Source: Brachycybe producta (Eukaryota > Arthropoda > Diplopoda > Playtdesmida > Andrognathidae). From it: 64,000 nucleotides of DNA. The stretch covers positions 2,204,001 to 2,268,000 of the forward strand of contig JAUPFP010000024.1 of NCBI GenBank assembly GCA_036925085.1, read 5' to 3'. The position numbers were made by a program, and so were the translations under genes. Shown here in pieces: positions 1 through 11,092 of this stretch. A model generated the notes under the pieces. It was not told the DNA's origin. It did no database searches and saw only the letters and a list, made by a program, of their open reading frames with translations. The number at the start of each line of letters is the position of its first letter. Positions within the stretch are counted from its first letter, which is position 1.

Positions 1-840
1 TAGTGTTTGTTATTATTATTGCCAGTGAATTACATGGTCAATCGACAGAAGGAAGCAAGTGATAAGCTTGCCCTCCTACTCTCCATAATTCCAACCATAC
101 TTCACATTTTTTTTACTGTCCGTCCACACAGAAGAGAAAGAGAGAAAAAAAAAACGGCAAAGTGGTCAGAAGATATATTAGTAGAAAAGAGTATAATCGA
201 AAAACGGCCACATAGTCTTATATTATTATCATCATCATCGAGGCTATATGGTTCTTCTCTGAGAGTCTTAATGGAAGTTCTCGTAAAAGTGTATGTGGTG
301 CTTATTTTTGTGTAGTCCTATCACCACCACGATCGGTAATGGCCATTAAAATGAAGCGGTTCCTGATTTATAGGGGCTAATATTGGGGTTAGAACATCTA
401 CGACATCAAATTATAGGTGGTCATTCTAGAAAAGAAGGAAGAAGAAAAAAAAACCTCAGTGCGCGCCAACTTAAAAAGGGGGTTGGAAAAGTGGACAACC
501 AAAAACTGCTTTTACTGACGCCCTTTCTTACAACCACTTTTCCCAATGTTTATGGCTACTGAGGTTTTTTTAGACAATATTTTCCTCTACTAGGAATATA
601 ACCCTATATATCATATTTTAACACATTGGAAAAAAAAATAGAAAAGTTGGCAGAAATGTGAATTCTTTAAAAGAAACTCAACGTTTGTTATAAAGTAGAA
701 TAGAAAATGAACTAGCTAAAAGGTTGGCTCTTCACCATGTTGGCATCTTTCAAAATAAACTTTAAAAAAAATTTTGAATGAAGCCAATTTTTAGATTTTC
801 GCTTGAAATTTGGTAAAAACCATCAAAATCGGCCTTTTTC
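1..840. other. AT-rich stretch, no gene seen
   Basis: No terminal repeat, tandem array or credible coding frame was found. The one frame over 100 codons (7-315) is Lys/Leu-rich, lacks a recognisable domain and crosses poly-A runs, so it is treated as chance. Confidence 0.5.
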
Positions 841-847
841 AATCTCA

Positions 848-955
848 TTTGGTGTTTGTTCAATTTAGCGCTTATTTAGTTTAGCGTTTGTTGCATTTGG
901 CTCTCATTCAGTTTCAGCGTTTCTTCAATTTACCACTTGATCAGAGCCACCTTCA
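848..955 (-). repeat. Diverged dispersed fragment of the CGCCAAA repeat
   Basis: The stretch repeats words of the form TTCAATTTAGCG, TTTAGTTTAGCGTTTG and TTCAGTTTCAGCG. Read on the minus strand these give CGCTAAA/CGCCAAA words separated by short A/T spacers, the same vocabulary as the 32-bp minisatellite at 36312-36930 and the cluster at 25620-25732. The copy is degenerate, so it is an old relative rather than a recent duplicate. Confidence 0.5.
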
Positions 956-1146
956 AACTATTCTAAAAGCTTCACTTTTAAAAAAAAATGTCATCTGACT
1001 AATTAAATGCAAAACGATCACAAGCTCTTTTGCAATTCCTATTCTAGTTTGTAACAGATAGGCCTACTTGCTTCTAAAAAAATTGCTGAGTAAAGCAACT
1101 TTCAGAATCAGAATTACATCAAAGAGAGAAGGAAGAGTAGAGAGGG

Positions 1147-1279
1147 GGGTCTTTGTATTCTTAATGATTGCTAAGTCAAAGCTAGTGCTAAATTCATGAA
1201 CTTTTAAAAGGCACCTCCCTATCAAAACTTCATGAGTTTAGCACTAGCTTTGATTTAAAAATTATTAAGAAAACGACCC
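1147..1279. mobile_element. Foldback MITE, family F, copy 1
   Basis: The two halves are inverted copies: GGGTC...ATTCTTAATGATTGCTAAG at the left, and a right end that returns through TTAGCACTAGCTTTG to ATTAAG and GACCC. The loop is about 25 bp. Copies of the same design lie at 30524-30660 and 47289-47637. No coding capacity. Size and symmetry fit a non-autonomous DNA transposon; the superfamily cannot be read from this copy. Confidence 0.7.
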
Positions 1280-2180
1280 TTAGAACTAAAGAAAATGAAA
1301 TCCATAAATTTGTTGCGCTAAAAAGGTTTACAATACAGTAAGTAAATGACACCTAAATAGTGTTGCTTTCATAGACACACTAATAAATGGTTACATAGTA
1401 AACGCGAACTCTCCTAATAAATAGCACCAAACAAAAATTTTGATTACTGTTTACGAGCATTGAAGGAAAAAAAAAACACCCAGCATTTTTCGCTTTAAAC
1501 AACCTTTTTTTTTCTACCGAAAGAAAAAAATTTTTACATTTTTTCATTGTTTTCTAGAAGTGAGGGGGGTTTTCAAAGCAAAGAAGAAGAAGACACCACC
1601 AAAATGTGAACTCTTGTAATTGTGCCAAAATAATGGTTATGTCAGTTACAATTGGCCATAAACCATTTTTAAAAGGTAGAAAATTACACATTAAGTTGCT
1701 CTCAAAGTGTTCTTTTTGCATAATTATAAAAATAGCACGTACATAATATTCAAAAGGTAATATACATTATACTTGTTAACCAGGTATACATCTACATATG
1801 TAATAATATGGATGGAAATGTAATATAAATGTACGATCAACGTGGGTTTTGAAAATATATGGCGGCATCTGTACCCCAAGATAGGCATAAATTGCTTAAA
1901 GAGACAATGTAATTATTATTATACATGTGTATGAGAGAAGATCGGTTCTTTTTCTCTCTGATTAAAGCTCATAAATTAAGCAAGAAGCAAAAACCTACCA
2001 TCATATATACACTGTATATATATTATGATTCGCTCACTCTATATCAAATTTAAGACTAAATTTCCATTTGTTAAAAAATAATAGTTGAACGTATAAGTTA
2101 GTAGGTAACATAAATTTGTATCCTATCACTTCAGGACCAAATAAAAACAAGTGCTTATCAAACTATTGGAGACTAGAAAC
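1280..2180. other. AT-rich stretch, no gene seen
   Basis: Only short poly-A/T runs and scattered AT-rich words are present. A small imperfect inverted pair (TGTAATTGTGCCA near 1615 with TTACAATTGGCCA near 1645) is the only structure noticed. No coding frame is credible. Confidence 0.5.
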
Positions 2181-2183
2181 ATG

Positions 2184-2199
2184 CCCGTCATAAGACGGG
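2184..2199 (+). other. Hairpin sharing its core with the Helitron 3' hairpin
   Basis: CCCGTCATAAGACGGG can fold into a short stem-loop. Its CCCGTCA core is identical to the arm of the terminal hairpin at 2611-2627 of the Helitron-type element just downstream. It may mark an older 5' part of the same element or the end of a related one. Confidence 0.4.
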
Positions 2200-2290
2200 A
2201 ATTTTGGAATAGGAGGAAACTTACACGAATAGGGAATGTTGCCCATCCTAGGACGTACAATTTTTAAATAAATATATATTATATCCCAGG

Positions 2291-2640
2291 TCTGTGTGTG
2301 TAACGTCGGAATTTATATAAATTTAAATAAATGAACCGTTTTTTTCTCAAGGTCAACTATATGTTGAACTCTTCCCATCCAAGAACCCCATGATATTAAA
2401 TTGGAGAGGGGAGTGAAGGGGTGGGAGGAAAAGTTTGGAAAGTATAGAAGGGGGAGAGAGAGAAAAGTGAGAGGGGGGGTGAGGGGAAGAGGTTGGAAAG
2501 TGTAGAAGGGGGAGAGAGAGAAAAGTGGGAGGGGTGACTGAAATTGAAATGAAAAGAGTAAAAAAAGGAAAAAACGACGCGCATGCGCACAATTGCCTGT
2601 GAATTTTGCTCCCGTCATTTATGACGGGTTACCCCACTAG
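2291..2640 (+). mobile_element. Non-autonomous Helitron-type element, copy 1
   Basis: The 3' end shows the Helitron signature: a hairpin with CCCGTCA and TGACGGG arms, then TTACCCCACTAG ending in CTAG (a CTRR end), followed by host T. The 5' region begins near CCAGGTCTGTGTGTG; the exact 5' boundary is uncertain because AT-rich sequence precedes it, and 2291 is the first TC. Inside is a GA-rich minisatellite of two ~60-bp units (GGAAAGTRTAGAAGGGGG...) and GCGCATGCGCAC near the 3' end. A second copy (24902-25226) ends at the same base, and a 5' fragment is at 30310. There is no Rep or helicase coding sequence, so mobility would depend on an autonomous relative. Confidence 0.75.
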
Positions 2641-2664
2641 TGTTTAAATATTATATAACAGTAA

Positions 2665-2905
2665 AGGTCTTGCTAGAGTTCAATGAAACACTCAAGAAAT
2701 GATAGTTTTTGGAAGTTTTTTCTTCCGAAAACTGAAATACAATAGGGAATCTAGGGAAATGCAACACTGCAATGATCAGGGTGACCATGTGCAGACAACA
2801 GAATAGGGATTTACACAACTGCTTTTGTTTTCAGAGTTCCATTTTGTGGAATTTATGTTTTTGGATTATTTTTTCGGAGTTCTTTTCATTGAGCTCTAAG
2901 CAAGT
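2665..2905. mobile_element. Dispersed repeat, family J, copy 1
   Basis: Closely matches 5074-5408 across its length, including the blocks TTTTTGGAAGTTTTTTCTTC, ACAATAGGGAATCTAGGGAA and TTCCATTTTGTGGAATTTAT. It lacks an ~85-bp hairpin-bearing segment present in the other copy. Ends are partly inverted (GGTCTTGCTAGAG against CTCTAAGCAAG). Likely a non-autonomous transposon. Confidence 0.65.
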
Positions 2906-3918
2906 TAGCATTGACACAACATCAGAGCGTCACAGCCATTGCAAACGCCATCCAGCGGTATAAAGGTCACACAATGTCAGAAGGTTCCACACGTCAGTGT
3001 GTTTCAGACAGAAAGCTAGAGATAGATACATGTAGATGTGAGTACTTATAATAAATTATTTGAAACATGCTGATGGCTTGTATGTATATCATTACTAGTA
3101 AGCTCGTCGTGCAACTTGCACAAAAGGAAAGAGGCTATAACTAAGCAAAAGAGTTGTTATACTGGGCTATAACTATAGATAAATAATAGTATTCCTTGGA
3201 ATCCTTGCTATACATATAATAATGAATGCACGTAGAAGGAGGTAAGATTTTCAAGTCTTGAAGTGTACATAACATGGTTTCTAACACTACAATGAAAATG
3301 TACGGAGGCCGGAGATTTTTTACGACTTACGATTTTTCCGGAACTTTTCTTTAGTGTTTTCAGGTAGATCATTTGGAAACCTTTAGTTTGGTATTTATGT
3401 TATGTCGAAGTCTATTTTTGTATAGGCGCAATTGAATAACCCTCTGTGCCTATTAATATAGTGCATTATTTGTTAATTTTGTTTGGCACCCGTGGCTTGG
3501 AACATTTGAAAACATAATTGTCCGTCTGCCACATAAGATAGTTTGAGAAGCAACTGATAACAGATAACAAAAAAACAGATAACATTACAAAAGTGACCAC
3601 GACCATATTTAAACAAGTTTAAAATAAACTTATTCATCCGATTAGTTTTTAATCTCGAGACACGGAAATATTAGACATGGAGACACTTGACGATAAGAAA
3701 TTAATGAACTTCAATTATTGAAGAGACAAAATAACGATTTTATCATAATTATTATAAAAAAGATAACATATGATTATTATTATGTTTTTTCCATAATATA
3801 AAGTTCTAAATGTATTTTTTTTCGTAACAAACCTAATAAGGTGATTAAAAACGTTTTAATCCAATTTAATCTCATTCCGTCATATTATGAGGTCACCCAT
3901 TAAATAGACAATTCTCTC
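2906..3918. other. AT-rich stretch, no gene seen
   Basis: No array, terminal repeat or credible coding frame was seen. The composition is ordinary for this window. Confidence 0.45.
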
Positions 3919-4182
3919 TTCGGATTTTTACGCAATATCAAGCAAATATTTCTTAATTTGTGGCCCGAGTGCCAACTCTGAAATAATCATCATCATTAGA
4001 GCAATTGCAATTATGCTTTTTTTCTAATAAAAAAGGTTGGTTAAAGGCTAAGACAGTTTTAGCCTATTTTTGATTTAAAGTCATAATTGATGATTGATCT
4101 TAACGGGATTTTTACTTCAAAATTAGCTCTTGGGCCACAGATTGAGAAACATTTGCCTGATATTGCATAAAAATCCGAACTC
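3919..4182. mobile_element. Foldback MITE, family G, copy 1
   Basis: The left end reads CTTCGGATTTTTACGCAATA and the right end returns as its near reverse complement (TATTGCATAAAAATCCGAAC). Subterminal arms (TTAATTTGTGGCCC against GGGCCACAGATTGAG) and the inner TCATAATTGATGATTGATC continue the symmetry. A second copy is at about 33345-33622. Confidence 0.7.
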
Positions 4183-5073
4183 TACTAAAAAAAAATCCAA
4201 TTTCTCAGGGTTTATAAAAATTTATTTTATTGTGAGAATATAGAACATGACCAGAAGCCGAAAAGACATAAATAATTTCGAAAAGGCTTTCAAAAACACC
4301 TGAATAAAAACGGCCATACCTTTAAAAAAAAGGTGCAAATGTAATAAATGGTATGATAAATTTAAAAATATATATATATATTTATGACATTTGATACATT
4401 CTTAATGTCATAAATTAATGAAAGCAATTTTCCATTAACAAGAGTTCGATCAAGTTGAACAACAACAACAAAAAAAAAAGATAAGAAAATGAATCATAAA
4501 TTTAAACAAAAACCAGGTGTAGTAAAAAGTAGTTAAGTTGTCCATTAAAAGAAATAAATGAAATTCAAATTAACGGCTATTTTTTTTAGATATAATTTTG
4601 TAGCTTTTTCAACTCCACCCCTCAATAAACGTCTCAAGAAATAGATTTGGCCTCTCTCTCTCTCTCTCTCTCTCCTTCTTTCAAGTTTTTATTCATTGAT
4701 GCATATGAAATTTTAATATAGCTAATAAATTAATGACAAAATAAACTCTTAAAAACATTTCTCATTCGGTTTTTTTGTTGAACATGTTTTTCTCGGTAGC
4801 AACGATATTTTTTTTTATTTATTTGACAGCAGTTAAAATGTTACGCTTGTTAGACCTTAGAACCTGTAAAAAAGGAGTTTTTACTTCCTGTATGCTTATT
4901 GCAATATTACACTCAAGATATACTGACCACTGTCCACCGCAGTCAAATGTCTGATAAGGATGGCATGCATTATAAGTGTATACCGAGTGCGCCTGAAACA
5001 ACTGACGGGTCTTGAAATGAGATAAAACTCCTAATATAAAGAGGTTTTAAAGTATAAATAAATGTCTCTTAAG
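4183..5073. other. AT-rich stretch with short AT and CT microsatellites
   Basis: Contains an AT run at about 4369-4382 and an 11-12 unit CT run at 4652-4674. No gene or element end was recognised. Confidence 0.5.
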
Positions 5074-5408
5074 GGCCTTGTGCTAGAGATCATTGAAACA
5101 CTCAGAAATTATAGTTTTTGGAAGTTTTTTTCTTCCGAAAACTGCCGTTTCAGAGTGAAAAATTACAGTATACTCTGAAATAATGTTTTTAACATTATTT
5201 CTGAGCACTCAGAAAACAAAAGCTCTGATATACAATAGGGAATCTAGGGAAATGCAAACACTGAAGCGGTCAGGCTGACCGTGTGCATACAGCAGCACAG
5301 GGATTTACACAATTGCTTTTGTTTTCAGCGTTCCATTTTGTGGAATTTATGTTTTTGGAATATTTTTTCTGAGTTCGTTTTCATTGAGCTCTACAGTGTA
5401 GCAAGGCC
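5074..5408. mobile_element. Dispersed repeat, family J, copy 2
   Basis: The ends are inverted: GGCCTTGTGCTAGAG at the left and GTAGCAAGGCC at the right. The body matches 2665-2905. An extra segment at about 5144-5228 holds a hairpin (AAATAATGTTTTT / AACATTATTTC) that the other copy lacks. No coding capacity. Confidence 0.65.
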
Positions 5409-5439
5409 TTTAGAACTCAAATTATTCAGGGCCTTTCAA

Positions 5440-5945
5440 GGTGCAAAAATGAAGTGAAACTTGAAATTGTACCTTAGAAACTAGAAGGATAGCTCGATCC
5501 CTTAAGGGTATTTTCATGTTAATATCGTTCAAAATAAACTTTATGTCAGTTTAAAAATGATCTAACTTTATGGCCTTGTTTCCACTGGAGTGAAAATTTG
5601 AATTTTTTTTTGAGAAATTCAACTGGTGTAAAATAGAACTCACGTGGCCTTTGCCTATGATAGTGAATGGGTGGCGGGCCACATTTCTTCTATTTTTCAC
5701 CAGTTGAAATTTTCAAAAAGTTCAAATTTTCACCCCCAATGGAATCAAGGCATAAGCAGATGATGTTTTTTAATTTTCGTTTATAAAAAGTTTATTTTGA
5801 AAGATAATCAACATGAAAACTTGATTGAGTTAGCCTTCTAGTTTCTAAAACACTTTCTAATTTCTTTTAATTTTGGCTCTTCTGAAAGGCAAAATAATCA
5901 AGAGTTTGAAAACTCAGCTAGCTGTTCATAAATCATCTTAACAAG
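5440..5945. mobile_element. Palindromic MITE-A, copy 1, with a nested foldback
   Basis: The left arm carries TTAGAAACTAGAAGGATAGC, CTTAAGGGTATTTTCATG and TTCAAAATAAACTTTATG. The right arm returns AAAAGTTTATTTTGAAAG, ATCAACATGAAAA and CTTCTAGTTTCTAAAACAC. This paired arrangement of ~75-bp arms around a ~100-bp loop defines the commonest repeat in the window. The loop is split by a foldback at 5572-5752, so the nested element is younger. Confidence 0.85.
5572..5752. mobile_element. Foldback with GGCCTTGTTTCCACT tips, nested in MITE-A
   Basis: Begins GGCCTTGTTTCCACTGGAG and ends CCAATGGAATCAAGGCA, its near reverse complement. The central words TGGCCTTTGCCTATGATAGT are shared with the copy at 46842-47020. 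It is flanked by TTAT at the left and TAA at the right. It interrupts the MITE-A loop. Confidence 0.75.
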
Positions 5946-7340
5946 AAAAATAATCATTCAAAATTTATTAGAAACTAGAAAATTAGATGGTAAATATGCA
6001 TGCTAAACCTATTTTCCTAATCCCAATTTTATTGTTTAAAATAAAACATTTTATCGCAATTTCATTTTTTTTTGTTAAATGTTGATGCATAAAAAAGTAA
6101 AATTTAATCATTTACAAACTACCAGAATTAAACTACTTTCATAGCACATTTAAATATACTAAATTCTAGTTAATAATAAATTTTTCAATACTGTTTTTAT
6201 GAAATGTTTACGTCCATTATTTGAACTGTGTTTGCAAATTTGTTTGTGAACCTATACTATAGAAACCAAACACCTTGAATAACTAACTAGTAGTAAGTAG
6301 TATATTTCTACTAGTTAACTTGTCTACCAGACAAATTCCATCTTTTTTTTTCTTCTTTCTTCTTTTTTTTAAATACTAGATGTACAAAATTATGATGCAA
6401 TCATTAAAAATGTACATTTTTTTCAACCCATGAACAAACTTTTGCATCACTCTATTAACTAGTTTCTTTTCTTCTTGAATATTACCTCATAAAATAGCTT
6501 AAATTAACTTCCAACCAACCCATTTTAAATTGGTCCTATGTTATATAAAGTCTATTTAAGAAGACCTTACATCCAATCCACCCGAGCCCCTCTTCTTCTT
6601 CCGACGTTTTCTACAACTCCATTTGCCCCTTTTCCCCAGTACCACACCACGACCACAACAAAAAGAAAGAAAATTATAGCATGTGTCCAGTAATGACAGT
6701 AGACACATGAAATATAACATTTTCTATCCATTCTTATAGAGCAATAGAACACACCTTTGGATATATATGTGTTATAAATCCTTTAGGTTTTAGTAGTAGT
6801 AGTAGTAGTAGTGGTGGTCAGTTAAAATGTGCCACTGTCCAACATAAGACATTACTACAGAACAGCAACAAAAACGACGACACCCATATATAGATCTATA
6901 TAGAGAAATACATGTGGTCAATCCTTGTTTTATATATGGTAGATTTCCACACAACAATCTTTTTTCTTTTTTTTTATAACAATGTAAAGACGATTTATGA
7001 TTTTATGAGCATATTAAGACTGTTTTCTCGGTTACTACTATTACATTCGGATTGTGTGGTAAAAAGTAGAGAAGACCATATTATAGAGAAAGTGATAGAA
7101 AGAAGGCAAAAGTGGATAATAATAAGAAGAAGTGTTCAAGCGTTCCTTATCAAAGGAAGCCAAAACACAATGGAAAGAAAACAACAACACTTGAAAACCA
7201 CAAATTCATTTCTATATATATAAGTTTTAACAACACCAATTTTCAAGTGCTTGGCGGCCATTTTTTTTTTGTTTCTTGATGTTTTTTTATGAACAGATCT
7301 TGGTTTTCGAACTCTTAACTCATTTCTACGTTTCAGAAGC
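5946..7340. other. AT-rich stretch, no gene seen
   Basis: Holds a partial MITE-A-like word cluster near 5962 (TTAGAAACTAGAAAATTAG), a TAGTAG-type trinucleotide run near 6790-6812, and poly-T runs. Frames at 6912-7223 and neighbours are Lys/Ile-rich chance frames. Confidence 0.45.
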
Positions 7341-7344
7341 AACA

Positions 7345-8150
7345 ACACAAAAATTTTAAATTGTTTTAGAAACTAGAAAAATAACTGAATGACTTCATAG
7401 AATGTTTTATGTTGAAATCTTTCAATATAAACTTTTTATAGACACAAATTTTAAAAATATCGTCTGCTGGAAGTCTGGTCATTTTCAAAATACTGACGTA
7501 AAAAGCTTATTTTAAAAGATATCAATGTGAAATTACCCTTAAGTGATTAAATTACACCTTATCAATGCAGTATGCCTAATAAGTTGAATGTATTTAAATA
7601 TCTACGGAGCTCTGTAAAAGACATACAAACATACTGAATTCAATATACAGTATTCAGTTAATATCTCAATACATTGAAACTAATACCTTGTAGACACACA
7701 TGAGTTAAATGAATTCAAATTAAATGTCTTTATGTGAATTATACGGAATCCAGTTAAGGACATGAAGACCAAATAAAAATTGACTTTAATTATTATTTTA
7801 AATTGAAACACTAAATCAATATTTTGTCAATGGTTTATATAAATTATATTTAAGTATTATACTCAATATTTTCAGATTATTAACTGAATAAATTGAATTC
7901 GACATATTGTTTGTTTGTCCTTCACAGGGCTCTGTAGAACACATTTATTATTTAAATGCATTTAAATTACCAGGTGTGTACTAGATATTAAACATAATTA
8001 ATTACCTTCAATGCATTTAACTAAATTATAGACAACGTATTTTACACTTCTAGTTTCTAAAACACTTAAGTTTCTCCTAATTTTATTCCTAACAGAATAA
8101 CATTAGTAATTTCAAAGGGCGTTTACACTTTACAAACCAGCTTAAATCTA
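7345..8150. mobile_element. MITE-A, copy 2, split by family B sequence
   Basis: The left arm (TTTTAGAAACTAGAAAAATA), loop and start of the right arm run to about 7563 (AAGATATCAATGTGAAATTACC). The right arm resumes at about 8046 with ACTTCTAGTTTCTAAAACAC. The interval between is family B sequence in two opposed pieces. The right arm is cut just before CTTCTAG, the same place as in the copy at 14985-15740. Confidence 0.8.
7585..7985. mobile_element. Family B repeat, copy 1 (one full and one opposed partial copy)
   Basis: From 7682 a full ~300-bp copy runs from AATACCTTGTAGACACACAT through AATTGACTTTAATTATTATT and GGGCTCTGTAGAACACATTT to AAATGCATTTAAATTACCAG. The ~100 bp before it (TGTATTTAAATATCT, GAGCTCTGTAAAAGACAT, TTCAGTTAATATCTC) resembles the far end of the element in inverted orientation. 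Other copies are at 15345-15650, 30359-30515 and 55383-55690. Confidence 0.7.
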
Positions 8151-8188
8151 TTCATTTGAAGAACAATTTTATTTGTAATTGGGATAGA

Positions 8189-8209
8189 GGGGGGGGGGGG
8201 GGGGGGGGG
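8189..8209 (+). repeat. Poly-G run of about 21
   Basis: An uninterrupted G tract flanked by A residues; a homopolymer that could form a quadruplex. Its length is likely to vary between reads and individuals. Confidence 0.9.
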
Positions 8210-9564
8210 AGGGGGAACCTACACTTACATAAAATTCCAATAATAACTTGAAAAGTCGGCTATCAAATGCACAAAGAGAAATATTTTACAATGTAAATAT
8301 GGCCGCCATCAATAACACATTGTAGGGCAATGGGAAGGTCTCTTATAGTTAATGGGTGAAGATTATATATTGAGATAAAACACACTCTTCTTCTGAAGGT
8401 GTTAACAACAAGAGTGAGGAGAGGACTTTTCTATTGTTTGTTGAATGTACAAAAAAAAAAGTGAAACAGGAGTACACTGAAGCATAAAGAACGATATATA
8501 CACACACAAAGTATTATACAATAAGAAATCTAAGGTCCATACTATAGATATACTAGAATAAAATAGATAGTATCATGCCTCAAACGAGAACCGTCGGCAC
8601 CAAAACGTTTTCTAGTATAAAGATTACAGGTTCAAATTTGCCCAAAGGCTCTCTCCCATGAATTCACAGGACATCAATATAATTTGTATATTTATCTAGT
8701 TTTTTTCTCTCTTCTTCACACAAATGCAAAGTAAAGGAACAAGACAAAAAAACTAGAATTTTTCCATTTTGCAGCTGTATCTATGTGTGTATATTGGGTA
8801 ATAGACTAGAATGGTGTTTAGCAACAAAACAAGAAATAATAGAAAACTAAAAAAGTAAACTACGAAGAAAAGATTTTTGAGTTGAAAATAGAGAAAAGAA
8901 GATTGTGTGAAATTCAGAGAAAAAAAGAAAAGGAAACTAACACAAGGGACCAAAAAAGTTTTGGCAATGGACCTGGGCGGAGAAATAACTAAACAAAATT
9001 CAAAGACCTCAATGGGTTTTCAAACACAATACACATTTGTGTTTTTTTTTTTCTTCTCTTTCAACAACCCCTTCTTTTTTATATTTTCAATTGTCCTTCA
9101 CAACTCCTCCTCCTAACAAACTAACACTTGAATTCTTCTTCCTGTTCCTTATATACTAGAATACCAAAAAAAAAATGGTAAAGAAAGTGAGAATTGTTCA
9201 CAACAAAGCTGATAAAGTGTAGAGAGCTAAGAAATTGGTGACATATACAATTGGAAGACACCAAAAACCCCCCCTCTACCATTTCAATTCAAACACTCAA
9301 TGGCAACTTTTATTCATTGAGAGAGAGAGATAGATATAAACATACAACACTATTCATTATAGATTTTTCAATATCCTTTTTGATGTTATGCCGCCACCAT
9401 ATTACACCATTACCACCATTTACCAATGTGTGCGCCTTGCAAAAATAAAAAAAGACTACGAAATTTGAGAGAAAAATCTCTTATCGACAAATCATCGAAA
9501 GCAATGGACCCCTTAAATTCTCAATGTATACTAGAAAAACAGAAATAGGAAATCACAACTGAAT

Positions 9565-9568
<4 letters not shown>
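8210..9568. other. AT-rich stretch, no gene seen
   Basis: Short frames at 8753-9116 on both strands are Phe/Leu/Lys-rich and lie on poly-T/A tracts. No terminal repeats were recognised. Confidence 0.45.

Positions 9569-9634
<66 letters not shown>
9569..9634. repeat. (AT)n microsatellite, about 32 units
   Basis: A pure alternating AT tract, self-complementary and able to extrude as a cruciform. Confidence 0.95.
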
Positions 9635-9637
<3 letters not shown>

Positions 9638-9764
9638 TTCAATTCACCAATGTTGAATTTCGATAACTAATGCATTTCCTAAACACTGAGAATGAAAAAC
9701 TTTTTTTTTACAATTTATTGGTTGAATTTATTTGACGTAAAGAAGCATCAGGAGCAAAATGAAG

Positions 9765-10445
9765 AGATACTTGAAAGTGTTTTAGAAACTAGAATGGTAG
9801 TTTAATCACTTAAAAGATATTTTCATGTTGATATATTTTAAAATAAGCTTTTTTGCTTATCAATTTGTGAAAATAACCCAACTTTAAAAAAGTCAAAAAG
9901 TATATTTTGAAAGCTAAATTAACATGAAGTTGATTTAGAGCTACCGTTCTAAACTGCACATTCAATTTTTCCTTATACCTTTGTTTTCACTACAAAAATT
10001 AACTACAGTTAGATTAACCAAGGTTATAGTTAACTGAAGACTTTTCTGTGTTTCCATTTTTAAGACAATTGTAGTTATATGATTTTGTTTTCACATCCTT
10101 TTTCTTCTACACTTAATAAAATTTACACTCCTCAAGTCAGTCAAAAAAAAAGTACTCTCACTATCCGCCATGTTGTTTATATTCTAAATTTGTTTGAAAA
10201 CACAGAAGCGACATATTAAACCATTCAATAATGTTGTTAACCACATTGTGTCAATGCAGTTGAGTTAACTTTATTGTTTCAGACATTTAACCATGGTTAA
10301 TGTAACCACGAGAAAATTAACTGTGGTTAACTTTTTTAAATTACATTTAATTTTTGTAGTGGAAATGATGCATAAGTGGTTCTGAATCACAGAATAACAT
10401 GCAGATAGTTCGAAAATCAACGGTTCATAAACATCTTAATATACA
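9765..10445. mobile_element. MITE-A, copy 3, with a nested foldback
   Basis: The left arm (TTTTAGAAACTAGAATGGTA, TTTTCATGTTGATAT) and right arm (TATATTTTGAAAGCTAAATT, GAGCTACCGTTCTAA) are followed by the MITE-A outer tail (AGTTCGAAAATCAACGGTTC, CATAAACATCTTAA) only after a foldback at 9973-10375. The outer tail shows that full MITE-A extends well beyond its hairpin arms. Confidence 0.8.
9973..10375. mobile_element. Foldback with CACTACAAAAATTAA tips and GGTTAA words
   Basis: Left end TTATACCTTTGTTTTCACTA, right end TTTTTGTAGTGGAAATGATG then CATAA, so the tips are inverted around CACTACAAAAATTAA. The interior is rich in repeated TTAACTNTGGTTAAC-type words in both orientations (ACCAAGGTTATAGTTAACTG, AACCATGGTTAATG, ACTGTGGTTAAC). 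Its tips resemble other foldbacks with a TTGTTTYCACT end. Confidence 0.7.
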
Positions 10446-11092
10446 AGAGTGATCTTTTTATTTATAGAAAAAATATGAAATATAGAAATTTCTACAATTT
10501 GGTATTTAAAAAATGTTTTCATGTGTTTAGTATATACAGTAGGTAGTTAGTATAGGATGAGAATAAATTTTTCCAGCTTTTCAGATACTGAAAAATGATA
10601 GATGAAACAAAAGTCGTCCATTTGACAGGTTAACTGCATTTTCTCTAATCACGCTGCTTAATTATTTACTTGTTCATATATTGAGAATGAATGTTACAAC
10701 TATAAATCTGACTTAACACTGTTAAGTAGTAAATTATATACCGGTGTAGGTTTCAAGAAAAATGGAGTTAATGTCAGATATGTGTAAGCAAAACACAAAA
10801 AAAGATGAGAAAACGGTTTTGCTTTTTTTTTTTCCTTCTCTTCTCAATTATTACTACAAAAGAGGAAGAAATAAAAGATGGAAACAAGTGAAATTGAGAA
10901 CGGGGATTAAGGAAAAACCACCATTTTTCACACTGAAAAAAAAAAAGCTGGAACGGTTTCTTCTTTTTTTTCACAAAAAAAACAGTTATAACTTATTACA
11001 TAAAATAATACTTTTACAGCAAACTAAAACACTAGAAAAGTAAATTAACCTAACCATCATGAAAACCATAATTCAGTAAGGCTAAAAAATAC
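10446..11092. other. AT-rich stretch, no gene seen
   Basis: Frames at 10762-11043 are Lys/Phe-rich products of poly-A/T runs. No element boundary was recognised. Confidence 0.45.

Noticed and set aside
4308..4322. CGGCCATACC, which occurs at the start of 5S rRNA
   Set aside because: Ten bases only; the following sequence is poly-A and no other 5S region is nearby.
8620..8650. GGTTCAAATTTGCC as a possible tRNA B-box
   Set aside because: No acceptor stem, A-box or anticodon arm could be placed around it.
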